Counted from the stretch's first letter, positions 43,965 to 52,905 are shown. The stretch is 64,000 bases of DNA from Sphingomonas ginsengisoli An et al. 2013 (GCF_009363895.1 NZ_CP045434.1:806001-870000); one strand, 5' to 3'. The notes: generated by a model from the letters alone, not told the origin. Made by a program: numbers and translations.

Positions 43965-44988
43965 GGCGGAAGCGCTCGCGCTCGAAGCGTTGCCGGCTGT
44001 CGACGAGGAAGCGATCGGCGACGCGGCAGCGCTCGACGCGCGGCTGCGCGGGGCGGACACCCCGTTCGTCGTCCGCGGGCTCGCCGCAGACTGGCCGCTG
44101 GTCAGGGCCGGGCAACGCTCTGGCGGAGCGGCGCGTGAGTATCTTCTCCAGCATCGTCGCGAACGCGCCTTCACCTTCTCGCTCGGCGCCGCCGGCGCTG
44201 GCGAGCGATTGTTCTACGACGATGCGATGGCGATGAATTTTCGCACCCTGAAGGGCAGCCTGCCCGAAGTGTTCGGCGCGATCGACGCCACCGAGGGACA
44301 GGCCGACGGCCCCGCCATCTACCTCGCCTCGATCGATATGCAGTCCTATTTCGACGGGCTCGACGAGGCCAATCGGATCGACCTGGGCGAGCGCCGCCCG
44401 CTCGCCAGCATCTGGATCGGCACGCCGACGCGGATCGCCGCGCACAATGACGTGCCCGACAATCTGGCGGTCTGCGCGGTCGGCCATCGCCGCTTCACCC
44501 TTTTCCCGCCCGAGCAGTTCGCCAACCTTTACCTCGGGCCGATCGACCATACTCCGGCCGGTCGGACGGTCAGCATGGTCGACCTGAAGCGTCCCGACTT
44601 CGCGGCCTTCCCCCGCTTCCGCGAGGCGCTCGCCACCGCGCAGGTCGCCGAGCTCGGACCCGGCGACGCCTTGTTCATCCCCTCGCTGTGGTGGCACCAT
44701 GTCGAGGCGCTCGATCCGTTCAACGTGCTGGTCAATTACTGGTGGCGCGAGACGCGTCCCTATCTCGGAATGCCGCAGGACGCGCTGCACCATGCGATGC
44801 TCGCGATCCGCGACCTGCCGCCGGCGGCAAAGGCCCACTGGCGCGCATTGTTCGACCATTATGTGTTCGACAATGACGAAGGTCTCACCGCCCACATTCC
44901 CGCCGGCGCGCGCGGCGTGCTTGACCCGCTGACTCCCGAGACCGCGGGCAGCCTGCGCGCCAACATCCTGAGGAGCCTGTCCCGATGA
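43957..44988 (+). CDS. cupin-8 / JmjC-like oxygenase
   Basis: This is a 343-aa protein of the cupin-like (JmjC-type) 2-oxoglutarate/Fe(II) oxygenase fold. It shows an iron-binding set: HND in RIAAHNDVPDNLAVCAVGHRRFTLFPPEQF and a distal His in LFIPSLWWHHVEAL, followed by NYWWRE. Residues about 30-260 form the cupin domain; the C-terminal part is helical. Such enzymes hydroxylate protein or small-molecule substrates. It lies between SapC and the second halogenase, overlapping both. Confidence 0.88.
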   Translation: MAEAEALALEALPAVDEEAIGDAAALDARLRGADTPFVVRGLAADWPLVRAGQRSGGAAREYLLQHRRERAFTFSLGAAGAGERLFYDDAMAMNFRTLKGSLPEVFGAIDATEGQADGPAIYLASIDMQSYFDGLDEANRIDLGERRPLASIWIGTPTRIAAHNDVPDNLAVCAVGHRRFTLFPPEQFANLYLGPIDHTPAGRTVSMVDLKRPDFAAFPRFREALATAQVAELGPGDALFIPSLWWHHVEALDPFNVLVNYWWRETRPYLGMPQDALHHAMLAIRDLPPAAKAHWRALFDHYVFDNDEGLTAHIPAGARGVLDPLTPETAGSLRANILRSLSR

Positions 44989-46502
44989 GCAGCCGCGGCT
45001 GGCCGATGAAGCGGATCGTGATTGCCGGCGGCGGCACCGCCGGGTGGATGGCGGCGGCGGCGATCGCCCGCACGCTCGGCGATGCGGTCGAGCTGACGCT
45101 GGTCGAGTCCGACGACATCGGCACCATCGGGGTCGGCGAAAGCACCATCCCCCCGCTGGTCGCCTACAACCGCCTGCTCGGCATCGACGAAGCTGAATTC
45201 ATGCGGGCAACCCAGGCGACCTTCAAGCTTGGCATCCAGTTCGACAATTGGCGCGTGCCCGGCGAAGGCTATTTCCATTCGTTCGGCGCCACCGGCACCG
45301 ACCATTGGTCGGCGGGCTTCCAGCACTTCTGGCTCGAAGCGCAGGGGCGCGGCATGGCCGGCGATTATGACAGCTGCTGCCTCGAGCTGGTGGCCGCGCA
45401 CGCCGGCAAGTTCGCGCACCTTCCCAACGACAAGATGAATTACGCCTACCAGCTCGACAGCGGGCTTTACGCGCGCTTCCTGCGCGCGATGGCCGAGCGC
45501 GACGGCTGCCGCCGGGTCGAGGGCAAGATCGCCATGGTCGCGCTCGACGGCGAAAGCGGCGACATCGCCGCGCTCGAGCTCGAGGACGGCACCCGCCTCG
45601 AGGGCGACCTGTTCCTCGACTGCACCGGCTTCCGCGCAATGCTGATGGGCGGCGCGCTCGGAGTCGGGTTCGACGATTGGACCCATCACCTGCCGTGCGA
45701 TTCGGCAATCGCCGCGCAGACCCGCTCGGTCGAGCCGGCGGTCCCCTTCACCCGCGCCACCGCGCACGACGCCGGCTGGCAGTGGCGCATCCCGCTCCAG
45801 CACCGCACCGGTAACGGCATCGTCTATTGCAGCGACTATCTCGACCATGATGCCGCGCTCGAGCGCTTCTACGCGGCACTGAACGGCGAGCGGCTGACCG
45901 AGCCCAACCGGATCCGCTTCAAGGCCGGCGCCCGCCAGAAGCAGTGGCACCGCAACTGCGTCGCGATCGGCCTGTCCGGCGGCTTCATGGAGCCGCTCGA
46001 ATCGACCAGCATCCACCTCATCCAGCGCGCCGTTCTGCGCTTCCTGCGAATGCTGCCGATGGACGCGATCAGCGCGCGCGACGTCGCCGAGTTCAACGAT
46101 CAGCAGATGACCGACATGCTGCAGATCCGCGACTTCCTAATCCTCCACTACAAAGCCACCGACCGCCGCGACAGCGCCTTCTGGCGACGCTGCGCCGACA
46201 TGCCGATCCCCGACTCGCTCGAGCAGAAGATCGAGCTGTTCCGCGAGACCGGGCGCGTCTTTCGCAAGAATGAGGAATTGTTCGCTGAGAACAGCTGGGT
46301 GCAGGTCATGCTCGGCCAGGGCATCGTTCCGAAGAGCTGGCACCCGCTCGCGACCAAACTGTCCGACGATGAGCTGCGGCGCCTGTTCGAAAACATCCGC
46401 GGCACGGTCGCGCGGACGGTCGCCAGCCTGCCCGCCCACGCCGACTATGTCGCGCGCTACTGCGGCGCCGCACAGCCCGCCGCACGCTCGAACGCCGCAT
46501 GA
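44985..46502 (+). CDS. flavin-dependent tryptophan-halogenase-like protein (second copy)
   Basis: This is a 505-aa protein of the tryptophan halogenase family with the motifs in canonical form. It has FAD site IVIAGGGTAGWMAAAAIA (11-28), GVGESTIPP, catalytic lysine K81 in ATQATFKLGIQFDNW, intact WQWRIP (the WxWxIP halogenase signature) and FMEPLESTSIHLIQ with Glu-Ser. It is thus a better candidate for active halogenation than the first copy. No flavin reductase partner is seen in the locus. It overlaps the cupin gene by 4 bp and the GH16 gene by 4 bp. Confidence 0.92.
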   Translation: MSSRGWPMKRIVIAGGGTAGWMAAAAIARTLGDAVELTLVESDDIGTIGVGESTIPPLVAYNRLLGIDEAEFMRATQATFKLGIQFDNWRVPGEGYFHSFGATGTDHWSAGFQHFWLEAQGRGMAGDYDSCCLELVAAHAGKFAHLPNDKMNYAYQLDSGLYARFLRAMAERDGCRRVEGKIAMVALDGESGDIAALELEDGTRLEGDLFLDCTGFRAMLMGGALGVGFDDWTHHLPCDSAIAAQTRSVEPAVPFTRATAHDAGWQWRIPLQHRTGNGIVYCSDYLDHDAALERFYAALNGERLTEPNRIRFKAGARQKQWHRNCVAIGLSGGFMEPLESTSIHLIQRAVLRFLRMLPMDAISARDVAEFNDQQMTDMLQIRDFLILHYKATDRRDSAFWRRCADMPIPDSLEQKIELFRETGRVFRKNEELFAENSWVQVMLGQGIVPKSWHPLATKLSDDELRRLFENIRGTVARTVASLPAHADYVARYCGAAQPAARSNAA

Positions 46503-47377
46503 TCGTAGCGCTACTGCTCGCCGCCGCGGCGCCTGCCGTTACTAACGCCGACGGCTATCGGCTGGTGTGGTCGGACGAGTTCGACGGCGACCGCATCGAC
46601 CGCAGCAAATGGGACTTCGATGTCGATTGCGCAGGCGGCGGCAACGAGGAACGCCAGTGCTACACCGCGCGGCCGGCCAATGCCGCGGTCGGCAACGGGC
46701 TGCTGACGATCACCGCGCGGCGCGAGCGGTCGAGCGGGCGCGCGACCATGGCCGGCCAGTCGGACGAGGGTCCGCAGCCACAGGCAACCAAGGAATATAC
46801 CTCGGCGCGGCTGGTGACTCGCGGCAAGGCCGCCTGGCGCTACGGCCGGATCGAGGTCCGGGCCCGCCTACCGCTCGGGCAAGGGAGCTGGCCCGCGATC
46901 TGGATGCTGCCCGAGCAATGGCGTTACGGGCCGTGGCCACTGTCGGGCGAGATCGACATCATGGAAGCGGTCAACCTCGGCGAGCCTTGCGCGGCGTGCG
47001 TCGGCGGGCGCGAGAACCATGTGCTCGGCACGATCCACTTCGGCCCCCGCGCGCCCAACAACAAATATCTCTCGACCGACACGCAAATGCCCGGCGCGAT
47101 CGACGGCTTTCACACCTACCGCGTCGACTGGACGCCCGAGGCGATCGACTGGTTCGTCGACGGCCGGCCCTATGCGCACCGCCGGATCGGCGAGTGGTCG
47201 ACCCCTGCCTCGGCCGATGCCCACGCGCCGTTCGACCAGCCGTTCCACCTGATCCTCAACCTCGCGATCGGCGGTCACCTGCCCGAGGGCCGCAACCGCA
47301 AGGGTGTGAGCAAGGCCGGCTTCCCGCGCACGATGCAGGTCGATTGGGTGCGCGTCTGGCAACGCGCGCAAGGTTGA
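46499..47377 (+). CDS. secreted glycoside hydrolase family 16 (beta-1,3-glucanase type)
   Basis: GH16 enzymes cut beta-glucans internally with retention. The 292-aa product has a short signal peptide (MIVALLLAAAAPAVTNA), a beta-jellyroll domain and the catalytic motif GEIDIME with nucleophile E151, D153 and acid/base E156. Typical flanking sequence is GRIEVRARLPLGQGSWPAIWMLP and FHTYRVDWTPEAIDWFVDGR. The motif type is that of laminarinases. It is coupled to the second halogenase-like gene and 15 bp from the LacI gene, tying the locus to glucan use. Confidence 0.93.
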   Translation: MIVALLLAAAAPAVTNADGYRLVWSDEFDGDRIDRSKWDFDVDCAGGGNEERQCYTARPANAAVGNGLLTITARRERSSGRATMAGQSDEGPQPQATKEYTSARLVTRGKAAWRYGRIEVRARLPLGQGSWPAIWMLPEQWRYGPWPLSGEIDIMEAVNLGEPCAACVGGRENHVLGTIHFGPRAPNNKYLSTDTQMPGAIDGFHTYRVDWTPEAIDWFVDGRPYAHRRIGEWSTPASADAHAPFDQPFHLILNLAIGGHLPEGRNRKGVSKAGFPRTMQVDWVRVWQRAQG

Positions 47378-47392
47378 GGCAGGAAGCGGGCA

Positions 47393-48454
47393 ATGGGGCG
47401 GCGACGGCAGGCAGTAACGATCAAGCATGTGGCGGCCGACGCGGGCGTGTCGCTGCAGACCGTCAGCCGGGTCATCAATAATGAGGCCGGCGTCCGCCCC
47501 GAAATGAAGCAGCGCGTGCAGGAGGCGATCGATCGCCTGCACTACGTCCCATCGATCGCCGCGCAGCGGCTGAGCGGGTCGCGCTCCTACCTTATCCTCG
47601 CACTCAACGACCGCGACCGCACCATCGCCGATTGGCGCAGCCGCGAGGGCCGCGACTGGGTCGACCAGATGCTGCTCGGCGGGATGACCGCCGCGGCCGG
47701 CGCGGGCTATCGGCTGCTGCTGGAACTGGTCGATACCCACAACGATCATGTCGAGCGTGAATTGCGTTCAACCATCGCCGCGTTGCAGCCCGACGGCGTC
47801 ATCCTAACCCCGCCGCACAGCGACAATCCGCTCATCACCCACCTGCTCGACGAGCAGAGGATCAGCTTCGCGCGGATCGGCTCGACCGACACCGACACCG
47901 GGCTTGCGCTGCTGATGGACGAGGAAGGCGCGGCCGCACTCGCCACCCGCCACTTGCTCGACCTCGGCCACCGCCGCATCGGCTTTATCGCCGGCTCCCC
48001 CGAATATTCGTTGAGCGCGCGCCGGGTCGAAGGCTGGCGCCGGGCGATGGAGGCCGTCGGCGGAGCCGACGACGCGCTGCTCGCCGAGGGCGATTTCAGC
48101 TACGCCTCGGGCGAGCAGGCCGCAACGCAGCTCCTCGACCTCGCCCATCCGCCGACCGCGATCATCGCCAGCAACGACCAGATGGCGCTCGCCACCCTCG
48201 CCGTCGCCCAGGAGCGCGGCCTGTCGATCCCGGCGCAATTGTCGTTGATCAGCTTCGACAACACGCCGGTGGTGCGTTTCGTCCAGCCGCCGCTGACCGC
48301 GATCGACCAGCCGATCGCCGAAATCGCTGCCAAGGCGGTCGAGCTGATCGTCGCCGACCAGCATCGCTCGGATCGGCCGTCGGCGCCGCTGGTGATCGCC
48401 GCCGCGCTGGTCGAGCGGGACTCGACCGCCGCCCCGGCGGACCCCGGCGTCTGA
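47393..48454 (+). CDS. LacI-family transcriptional regulator
   Basis: This is a 353-aa regulator with an N-terminal LacI helix-turn-helix (about 8-60: VTIKHVAADAGVSLQTVSRVINNEAGV, hinge YVPSIAAQRLSG) and a periplasmic-binding-protein-like sugar domain (about 65-340). Its HTH matches regulators that bind central-CG palindromes, so GTGAACGTTCAC at 37128 and 38520 are its likely operators. It closes the glucan locus 15 bp after GH16. Effector is presumably a beta-glucoside or glucose, not shown by sequence. Confidence 0.93.
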   Translation: MGRRRQAVTIKHVAADAGVSLQTVSRVINNEAGVRPEMKQRVQEAIDRLHYVPSIAAQRLSGSRSYLILALNDRDRTIADWRSREGRDWVDQMLLGGMTAAAGAGYRLLLELVDTHNDHVERELRSTIAALQPDGVILTPPHSDNPLITHLLDEQRISFARIGSTDTDTGLALLMDEEGAAALATRHLLDLGHRRIGFIAGSPEYSLSARRVEGWRRAMEAVGGADDALLAEGDFSYASGEQAATQLLDLAHPPTAIIASNDQMALATLAVAQERGLSIPAQLSLISFDNTPVVRFVQPPLTAIDQPIAEIAAKAVELIVADQHRSDRPSAPLVIAAALVERDSTAAPADPGV

Positions 48455-48506
48455 GCCACAGCCCTCTGGCTGCAACGATCGACCGTCTGACCGGTTAGGC
48501 CCGCAC

Positions 48507-49427
48507 ATGGCTCAACCAGAATCGCGTACCGCCATCATCGCCGCGCTGATCGGCAACCTGTGCATCGCCGTGACCAAGGGCATTGCCGCAGCGATCAGCG
48601 GCAGCTCGGCGATGCTCAGCGAAGCCGTGCACTCGCTGGTCGACACCGGCAACGAGGTGCTCCTGCTCTACGGCCAGCACCGTTCGCAAAAGCCGCCCGA
48701 CGAGATCCACCCCTACGGCTACGGCCGCGAGCTCTATTTCTGGTCGTTCGTGGTGGCGCTACTGATCTTCGCGCTCGGCGCCGGCGTGTCGCTCTACGAG
48801 GGCGTCATCCACATCCTCCATCCCGAGCAGATCGAGCAGGCGTGGATCAATTTCACCGTGTTCGGCCTCTCCTTCCTGTTCGAAGGCGTCAGCTGGTGGT
48901 TCGGGTGGAAGAGCTTCGACGCCACCCGCGCCGGACGCGGGGTGTGGGCGGACTTCAAGTCGAGCAAGGACCCGACCAGCTTCATGGTGCTGTTCGAGGA
49001 CAGTGCGGCGCTGATCGGCATCGTCATCGCCGCGGCGGCGACCGCGCTGTCGCTGTATTTCGAGGCGCCGTGGATCGACGGCACCGGCTCGATCCTGATC
49101 GGGGTGCTGCTGGCGGTGGTCGCGGTGGTGCTGGCGCGCGAAAGCAAGGCGCTGCTAATCGGCGAGCGCGCCGCGCCCGAGCTGGCCAAGGCGATCAAGC
49201 GCATCGCCACTGCCGAAAGCTGCGTCACCCGGGTGATCTCGGTGACCACCTCGCAATTGTCGCCCGAGCAGGTGATTGCGACCATCGGCATCGACATCGA
49301 GGACGGGCTGCGGGTGCCCGAGGTCGAGCAACTGATCGAACGGCTCGAGACGCAGATCCAGGCCGAGCATCCCGAAGTCTACCGCATCTTCATCCGCCCC
49401 GAGGCCGCGCCCGCGCAAGCCCACTGA
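48507..49427 (+). CDS. cation diffusion facilitator transporter
   Basis: This is a 306-aa CDF-type efflux protein with about six membrane helices and a cytoplasmic C-terminal metal-binding-like domain. Features are SGSSAMLSEAVHSLVDTGNEVLLLYG in helix 2 (the D-type site) and the later FEDSAALIGIVIAAAATA segment with SxxxD. Likely substrates are Zn2+ or Mn2+/Fe2+; the exact ion cannot be read from sequence. It is separated from the LacI gene by 52 bp and is not clearly part of the glucan locus. Confidence 0.9.
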   Translation: MAQPESRTAIIAALIGNLCIAVTKGIAAAISGSSAMLSEAVHSLVDTGNEVLLLYGQHRSQKPPDEIHPYGYGRELYFWSFVVALLIFALGAGVSLYEGVIHILHPEQIEQAWINFTVFGLSFLFEGVSWWFGWKSFDATRAGRGVWADFKSSKDPTSFMVLFEDSAALIGIVIAAAATALSLYFEAPWIDGTGSILIGVLLAVVAVVLARESKALLIGERAAPELAKAIKRIATAESCVTRVISVTTSQLSPEQVIATIGIDIEDGLRVPEVEQLIERLETQIQAEHPEVYRIFIRPEAAPAQAH

Positions 49428-49495
49428 CGGATTTTCGCGCTGACCCTGCCCGTCGACGATTGGCGCGGATTCCGCACGTAGTTTGGCGAACCTAG

Positions 49496-49526
49496 AAAAA
49501 GGGCCGCGGCATCGCTGCCGCGGTCC
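49496..49526 (-). terminator. intrinsic terminator of the sigma-factor remnant
   Basis: On the minus strand an 11-bp GC-rich stem (GGACCGCGGCA / TGCCGCGGCCC with one G-T) with a four-base loop is followed by five T. It ends the transcript of the broken sigma-type gene. That the terminator is intact while the gene is broken suggests recent decay. Confidence 0.85.
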
Positions 49527-49550
49527 TCTTAATGTGTACCGGCCGATCGC

Positions 49551-50245
49551 TCAGGCGGCGAGACGGCTTGGCTTGGCATGATACTCGGCCATCACCGTGA
49601 ACCGCGACTGGGTCTCGGCCAGTTCGGCCATCCCCTTGGCAGCGCGCTTGCCGATCTGGCGGATGCGCTCCTTGCTGATGCCCGGATCGGCAAGTTCCTC
49701 GGTCGCCTCGCCATCACCGAACACGCGGGTCAGCAGGATTTCGCGGTCGCGGGCAAACTTCTGCTCGATCTTCTCGACCTCGGCCGGGTCGATCCCGAGC
49801 AGATCGCTTGAGCGCCATCCCGCTGGCGGCGCGCAGCTTGGCGAGCTGGCGCTTGGGCTGCTGGCGGCGGAGCTGCTCAATCGCGGCGCCAGGCCCTTCT
49901 TGACGAATTCCTCGATCAGCACTTCGGTCGCGGCACGGGCAAGGTAGTCGGACGCGTCGCTCTCGGTCAGCGTCCAGCTCTCCTCGTCGACCAGCGTCGA
50001 TTCGAGCGACTTCTCCTCGCGCTCTGGGCCGACCTCAACCTGGTGCAGCGAGATGGTGATCGCCTCGACCTTCTAGGCGCTCGGTCGCTGGTCGGTCATC
50101 AGGCGAAGCGGAGCGACTGCAGCTCGCCGCGGATCTGCCAATTCATGAAGGTGGTGAACTGCGCCTTGGTCGGGTCGTACGAAATGAACAGCCGGGTGGT
50201 GAAGACCGTCGACGAGATGCTCGCCACTTCGAGCCAGATGCGCTG
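49551..50245 (-). pseudogene. decaying sigma-70 family gene (sigma-32-like), frameshifted and 5'-truncated
   Basis: Three reading frames together give sigma-factor sequence. The first part reads FISYDPTKAQFTTFMNWQIR and GELQSLRF (a region-2-like segment) and ends at a stop near 50099. Restoring one base there gives RLMTDQRPSA, then a TAG at 50073-50075, then KVEAITISLHQVE and on to EEFVKKGLA. A stretch from about 49890 to 49800 is in another frame (IEQLRRQQPKRQLAKLRAAS). The last part (DPAEVEKIEQKFARDREILL to KERIRQIGKRAAKGMAEL) is a region-4-like DNA-binding end. The N-terminal part is missing where flgA begins. Several single-base indels plus a stop mean it is not functional, unless they are sequencing errors. 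Confidence 0.8.
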
Positions 50246-50650
50246 ATGTTGGGGCTCCTCCTCACGCTGCTTGGCACCCCGTTGCCTGTGCTGGCGCACG
50301 ACGTCGAGCGCGGCGACCTCCTGTCGGCGAGCGACTTCGTGCTCGACGAGCGGCCGACCCCGGTCGGTCCGATTGCCGGGCCGGGCCAGGTGCTCGGCAA
50401 GGAAGCGCTGCGCCACCTCGCGGCGGGGAGTGTCGTCAAGGCAAGCGACGTCGCCGAGCCGCGGCTGGTCAAGCGCGGTGAGCCGGTGACGCTGGTGATC
50501 CGTTCGGGTTCGCTGCTCATCCGCGCGCAGGGCCGCGCGCTCGGCGACGGGCGCAAGGGTGATCTGGTCCGGGTGGTGGCGACGCCGACCAACCGGACGC
50601 TCGATGGAATGGTCGAAGGCAGCGGCGCGGTGCGCCTGGGGGGTGAGTGA
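50246..50650 (+). CDS. flgA: flagellar P-ring formation protein FlgA (short form)
   Basis: FlgA is a periplasmic chaperone for P-ring assembly. The 134-aa product has a signal peptide (LGLLLTLLGTPLPVLA), an SAF-type segment (DLLSASDFVLDERP) and the C-terminal GEPVTLVIRSGSLLIRAQGRALGDGRKGDLVRVV typical of FlgA. It is the short alphaproteobacterial version. Its start lies next to the 5' break of the sigma remnant. The stop overlaps the flgH start. No other P-ring gene (flgI) is adjacent. Confidence 0.88.
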   Translation: MLGLLLTLLGTPLPVLAHDVERGDLLSASDFVLDERPTPVGPIAGPGQVLGKEALRHLAAGSVVKASDVAEPRLVKRGEPVTLVIRSGSLLIRAQGRALGDGRKGDLVRVVATPTNRTLDGMVEGSGAVRLGGE

Positions 50651-51426
50651 TGATGCGTCATATTCTTCTGCTGGCCGGCTGCGCGGCGCTAGGTGGCTGC
50701 GCGGTGGCGGACGCCGTCGGCAACGTTGGCCGGCCGCCGCGCTTCTCCAAGCCGACCGAGGTCCCGGCCCCGGCGATCGAAGGCAGCCTCGCGTCGAGCG
50801 GCCGCAGCGACCGTGTGCCGGTCGCCCCCACGCCGGCCCCGGCCCCGGTCGAGACCGCCGTCCCGGTCCAGAGCGCTTCGCTGTTCCGCCCCGGCGCGGC
50901 GGGCCTGTTCCGCGACAACCGCGCCTATGCCCGCGGCGACATCCTGACCATCAAGGTCCAGGTCGCCGATAAGGCGGCGATGGACAACACCACCACCCGC
51001 AACCGCACCGGCAGCGAGACCGCCGGGATCGCCGGGCTGCTCGGCGTCGACAAACTGATCGACAAGATCCTGCCGGGAAAGAACAGCAGCGCCTCGGTCA
51101 CCGGCAACAGCAAGTCGGGTAGCCAGGGCAGCGGCAGCATCGCGCGCTCGGAGACGATCAACCTGACGCTCGCCGCGGTGGTCACCGACGTGCTGCCCAA
51201 CGGCAATCTGATGATCCGCGGCCGGCAGGAAATGCGGGTCGACAACGAGCTTCGCGAGCTGGTCATCACCGGCCTCGTGCGCCCGCAGGACATCGCCCGC
51301 GACAACAGCATCAAGCATACGCAGATCGCCGAGGCGCGCGTGCTCTACGGCGGCCGCGGCCAGCTCACCAGCGCGCAGCAGGCGCGCTGGGGCCAGCAGC
51401 TCTACGACGCGCTATTCCCCTTCTAA
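50650..51426 (+). CDS. flgH: flagellar L-ring protein FlgH
   Basis: FlgH is the outer-membrane lipoprotein that forms the flagellar L-ring. The 258-aa product has a lipobox (ALGGC, lipidated C17) and a Pro-rich linker with FlgH core sequence: SLFRPGAAGLFRDNRAYARGDILTIKV, then NLTLAAVVTDVLPNGNLMIRGRQEMRVDNELRELVITGLVRPQDI and a conserved IAEARVLYGGRGQLTSAQQARWGQQ close. It overlaps flgA by one base. The 3' end overlaps the convergent GFA gene by 4 bp. Confidence 0.93.
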   Translation: MMRHILLLAGCAALGGCAVADAVGNVGRPPRFSKPTEVPAPAIEGSLASSGRSDRVPVAPTPAPAPVETAVPVQSASLFRPGAAGLFRDNRAYARGDILTIKVQVADKAAMDNTTTRNRTGSETAGIAGLLGVDKLIDKILPGKNSSASVTGNSKSGSQGSGSIARSETINLTLAAVVTDVLPNGNLMIRGRQEMRVDNELRELVITGLVRPQDIARDNSIKHTQIAEARVLYGGRGQLTSAQQARWGQQLYDALFPF

Positions 51427-51875
51427 GCGGGCGGCTGGAAGAGCGCCATGAACTCCGCCATCGGCGGCGCTTCCGGCCAGCTCGGGACATCCTCGGGCAC
51501 GGCCAGCCAGCGCTGCCGATTGGCGGTGAAGATGTGACCGACGCAGCGCAGCTCTTCCGACCGGTCGAGCGTGCCTGCGCGGACTACTGCGATCCCCGGG
51601 CGGCGCGTGTTGGTGTTGAACAAGCGCGTATGACAAGTCTCGCAGAAGCGCTGGGTCGAGGTTCGCTCGCCTGCGCTGTCGGCGGTGACCTTTTCGAAGG
51701 TGATGACAGGCCCATCGAGCGTCAGGACGCTTTCAGGAACCAGCATGTTCAGGCTGAACGCGCTCCCCGACCAGCGCTGGCATTGGTGGCAGTGGCAGGC
51801 ATAAGCGGGCGGCAATTCATCAACCGCCAGCGTGTAACGGACGGCGCCGCAGCGGCAGCCTCCCTCCAGCGCCAC
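51423..51875 (-). CDS. GFA family protein (CENP-V/GFA domain)
   Basis: This 150-aa protein has the GFA/CENP-V zinc fold. CRCGAVRY at the start, CHCHQCQRWSGS and later FCETCHTRLF supply seven cysteines typical of the family. GFA proteins are sometimes linked to glutathione-dependent formaldehyde handling, but for most the function is unknown. The gene is 5 bp downstream of asd on the same strand and may be read from it. Confidence 0.88.
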   Translation of the reverse strand: MALEGGCRCGAVRYTLAVDELPPAYACHCHQCQRWSGSAFSLNMLVPESVLTLDGPVITFEKVTADSAGERTSTQRFCETCHTRLFNTNTRRPGIAVVRAGTLDRSEELRCVGHIFTANRQRWLAVPEDVPSWPEAPPMAEFMALFQPPA

Positions 51876-51879
51876 CGCG

Positions 51880-52905
51880 TCAAGCCTTCTGCAAATGCTT
51901 GCGGCCGAGCAGTTCGGCGATCTGCACCGCGTTCAGCGCCGCGCCCTTGCGGAGGTTGTCGCTGACGACCCACAGGCTGAGCCCGTTCTCGATCGTCGGG
52001 TCCTCGCGGACCCGGCTGACGAAGGTCGCGTAGTCGCCGACGCACTCGACCGGGGTGACGTAGCCGCCCGGCTCGCGCTTATCGACGAGCATGATGCCGG
52101 GCGCCTCGCGCAGGATTTCCTGCGCCTGGGCGGCTGAGATCTCGTCCTCAAACTCGATGTTGATCGCTTCCGAATGACCCACGAACACCGGCACGCGGAC
52201 ACAGGTCGCGCTAACCTTGATGCGCGGGTCGAGGATTTTCTTGGTCTCGACCACCAGCTTCCATTCCTCGGTGGTCGAGCCATCGTCGAGGAAATCGCCG
52301 GCGTGGGGAATGACGTTGAAGGCGATCTGCTTGGGATAGACGTGCGGCTCGGCGCTATCGCCGACGAAGATGTTGCGCGACTGGTTGAACAGCTCGTCCA
52401 TCCCCGCCTTGCCGGTGCCCGACACCGACTGGTAGGTCGCCACGACCACCCGCTTGATCCGCGCCGCGTCGTGGAGCGGCTTCAGGGCCACCACCATCTG
52501 CGCCGTCGAGCAATTGGGGTTAGCGATGATGTTCTTCGCGTGATAGCCCGCGATCGCCTGGGGGTTCACCTCGGGCACGATCAGCGGCACGTCGGGGTCC
52601 ATCCGGAAGTAGCTGCTGTTGTCGATGACGGTGCAGCCGGCCGCGGCGGCGCGTGGCGCGTGGACCTTGCTGACCTCACCGCCCGCGGCGAACAGCGCCA
52701 TGTCCCAGCCTTCGAAGTCGAAATGCTCGAGGTTGTTGACCTTGAGCGTCTCGCCCGTATCGCCGAAATCGATGATGTCGCCTTGGCTGCGCGAGGAAGC
52801 GAGCGCCGCCACCTCGTCGAGCGGGAACTGCCGCTCGGACAGGATCTGCAGCATTTCGCGCCCGACGCTGCCCGTCGCGCCGACGACGGCGACCCGATAC
52901 CCCAT
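51880..52905 (-). CDS. asd: aspartate-semialdehyde dehydrogenase
   Basis: Asd reduces aspartyl-phosphate to aspartate semialdehyde, the branch point to lysine/diaminopimelate, threonine and methionine. The 341-aa product has the NADP motif VAVVGATGSVGREML at 5-19, catalytic C132 in NPNCSTAQMV and later SVSGTGKAGMDEL and VFVGHSEAINIEFE. I used the ATG giving MGYRVAVVGA, preceded by GGAGAAG; the longer open frame upstream overlaps the intergenic region and is not homologous. dapF, a later step of the same DAP route, is also in this window. Confidence 0.96.
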   Translation of the reverse strand: MGYRVAVVGATGSVGREMLQILSERQFPLDEVAALASSRSQGDIIDFGDTGETLKVNNLEHFDFEGWDMALFAAGGEVSKVHAPRAAAAGCTVIDNSSYFRMDPDVPLIVPEVNPQAIAGYHAKNIIANPNCSTAQMVVALKPLHDAARIKRVVVATYQSVSGTGKAGMDELFNQSRNIFVGDSAEPHVYPKQIAFNVIPHAGDFLDDGSTTEEWKLVVETKKILDPRIKVSATCVRVPVFVGHSEAINIEFEDEISAAQAQEILREAPGIMLVDKREPGGYVTPVECVGDYATFVSRVREDPTIENGLSLWVVSDNLRKGAALNAVQIAELLGRKHLQKA

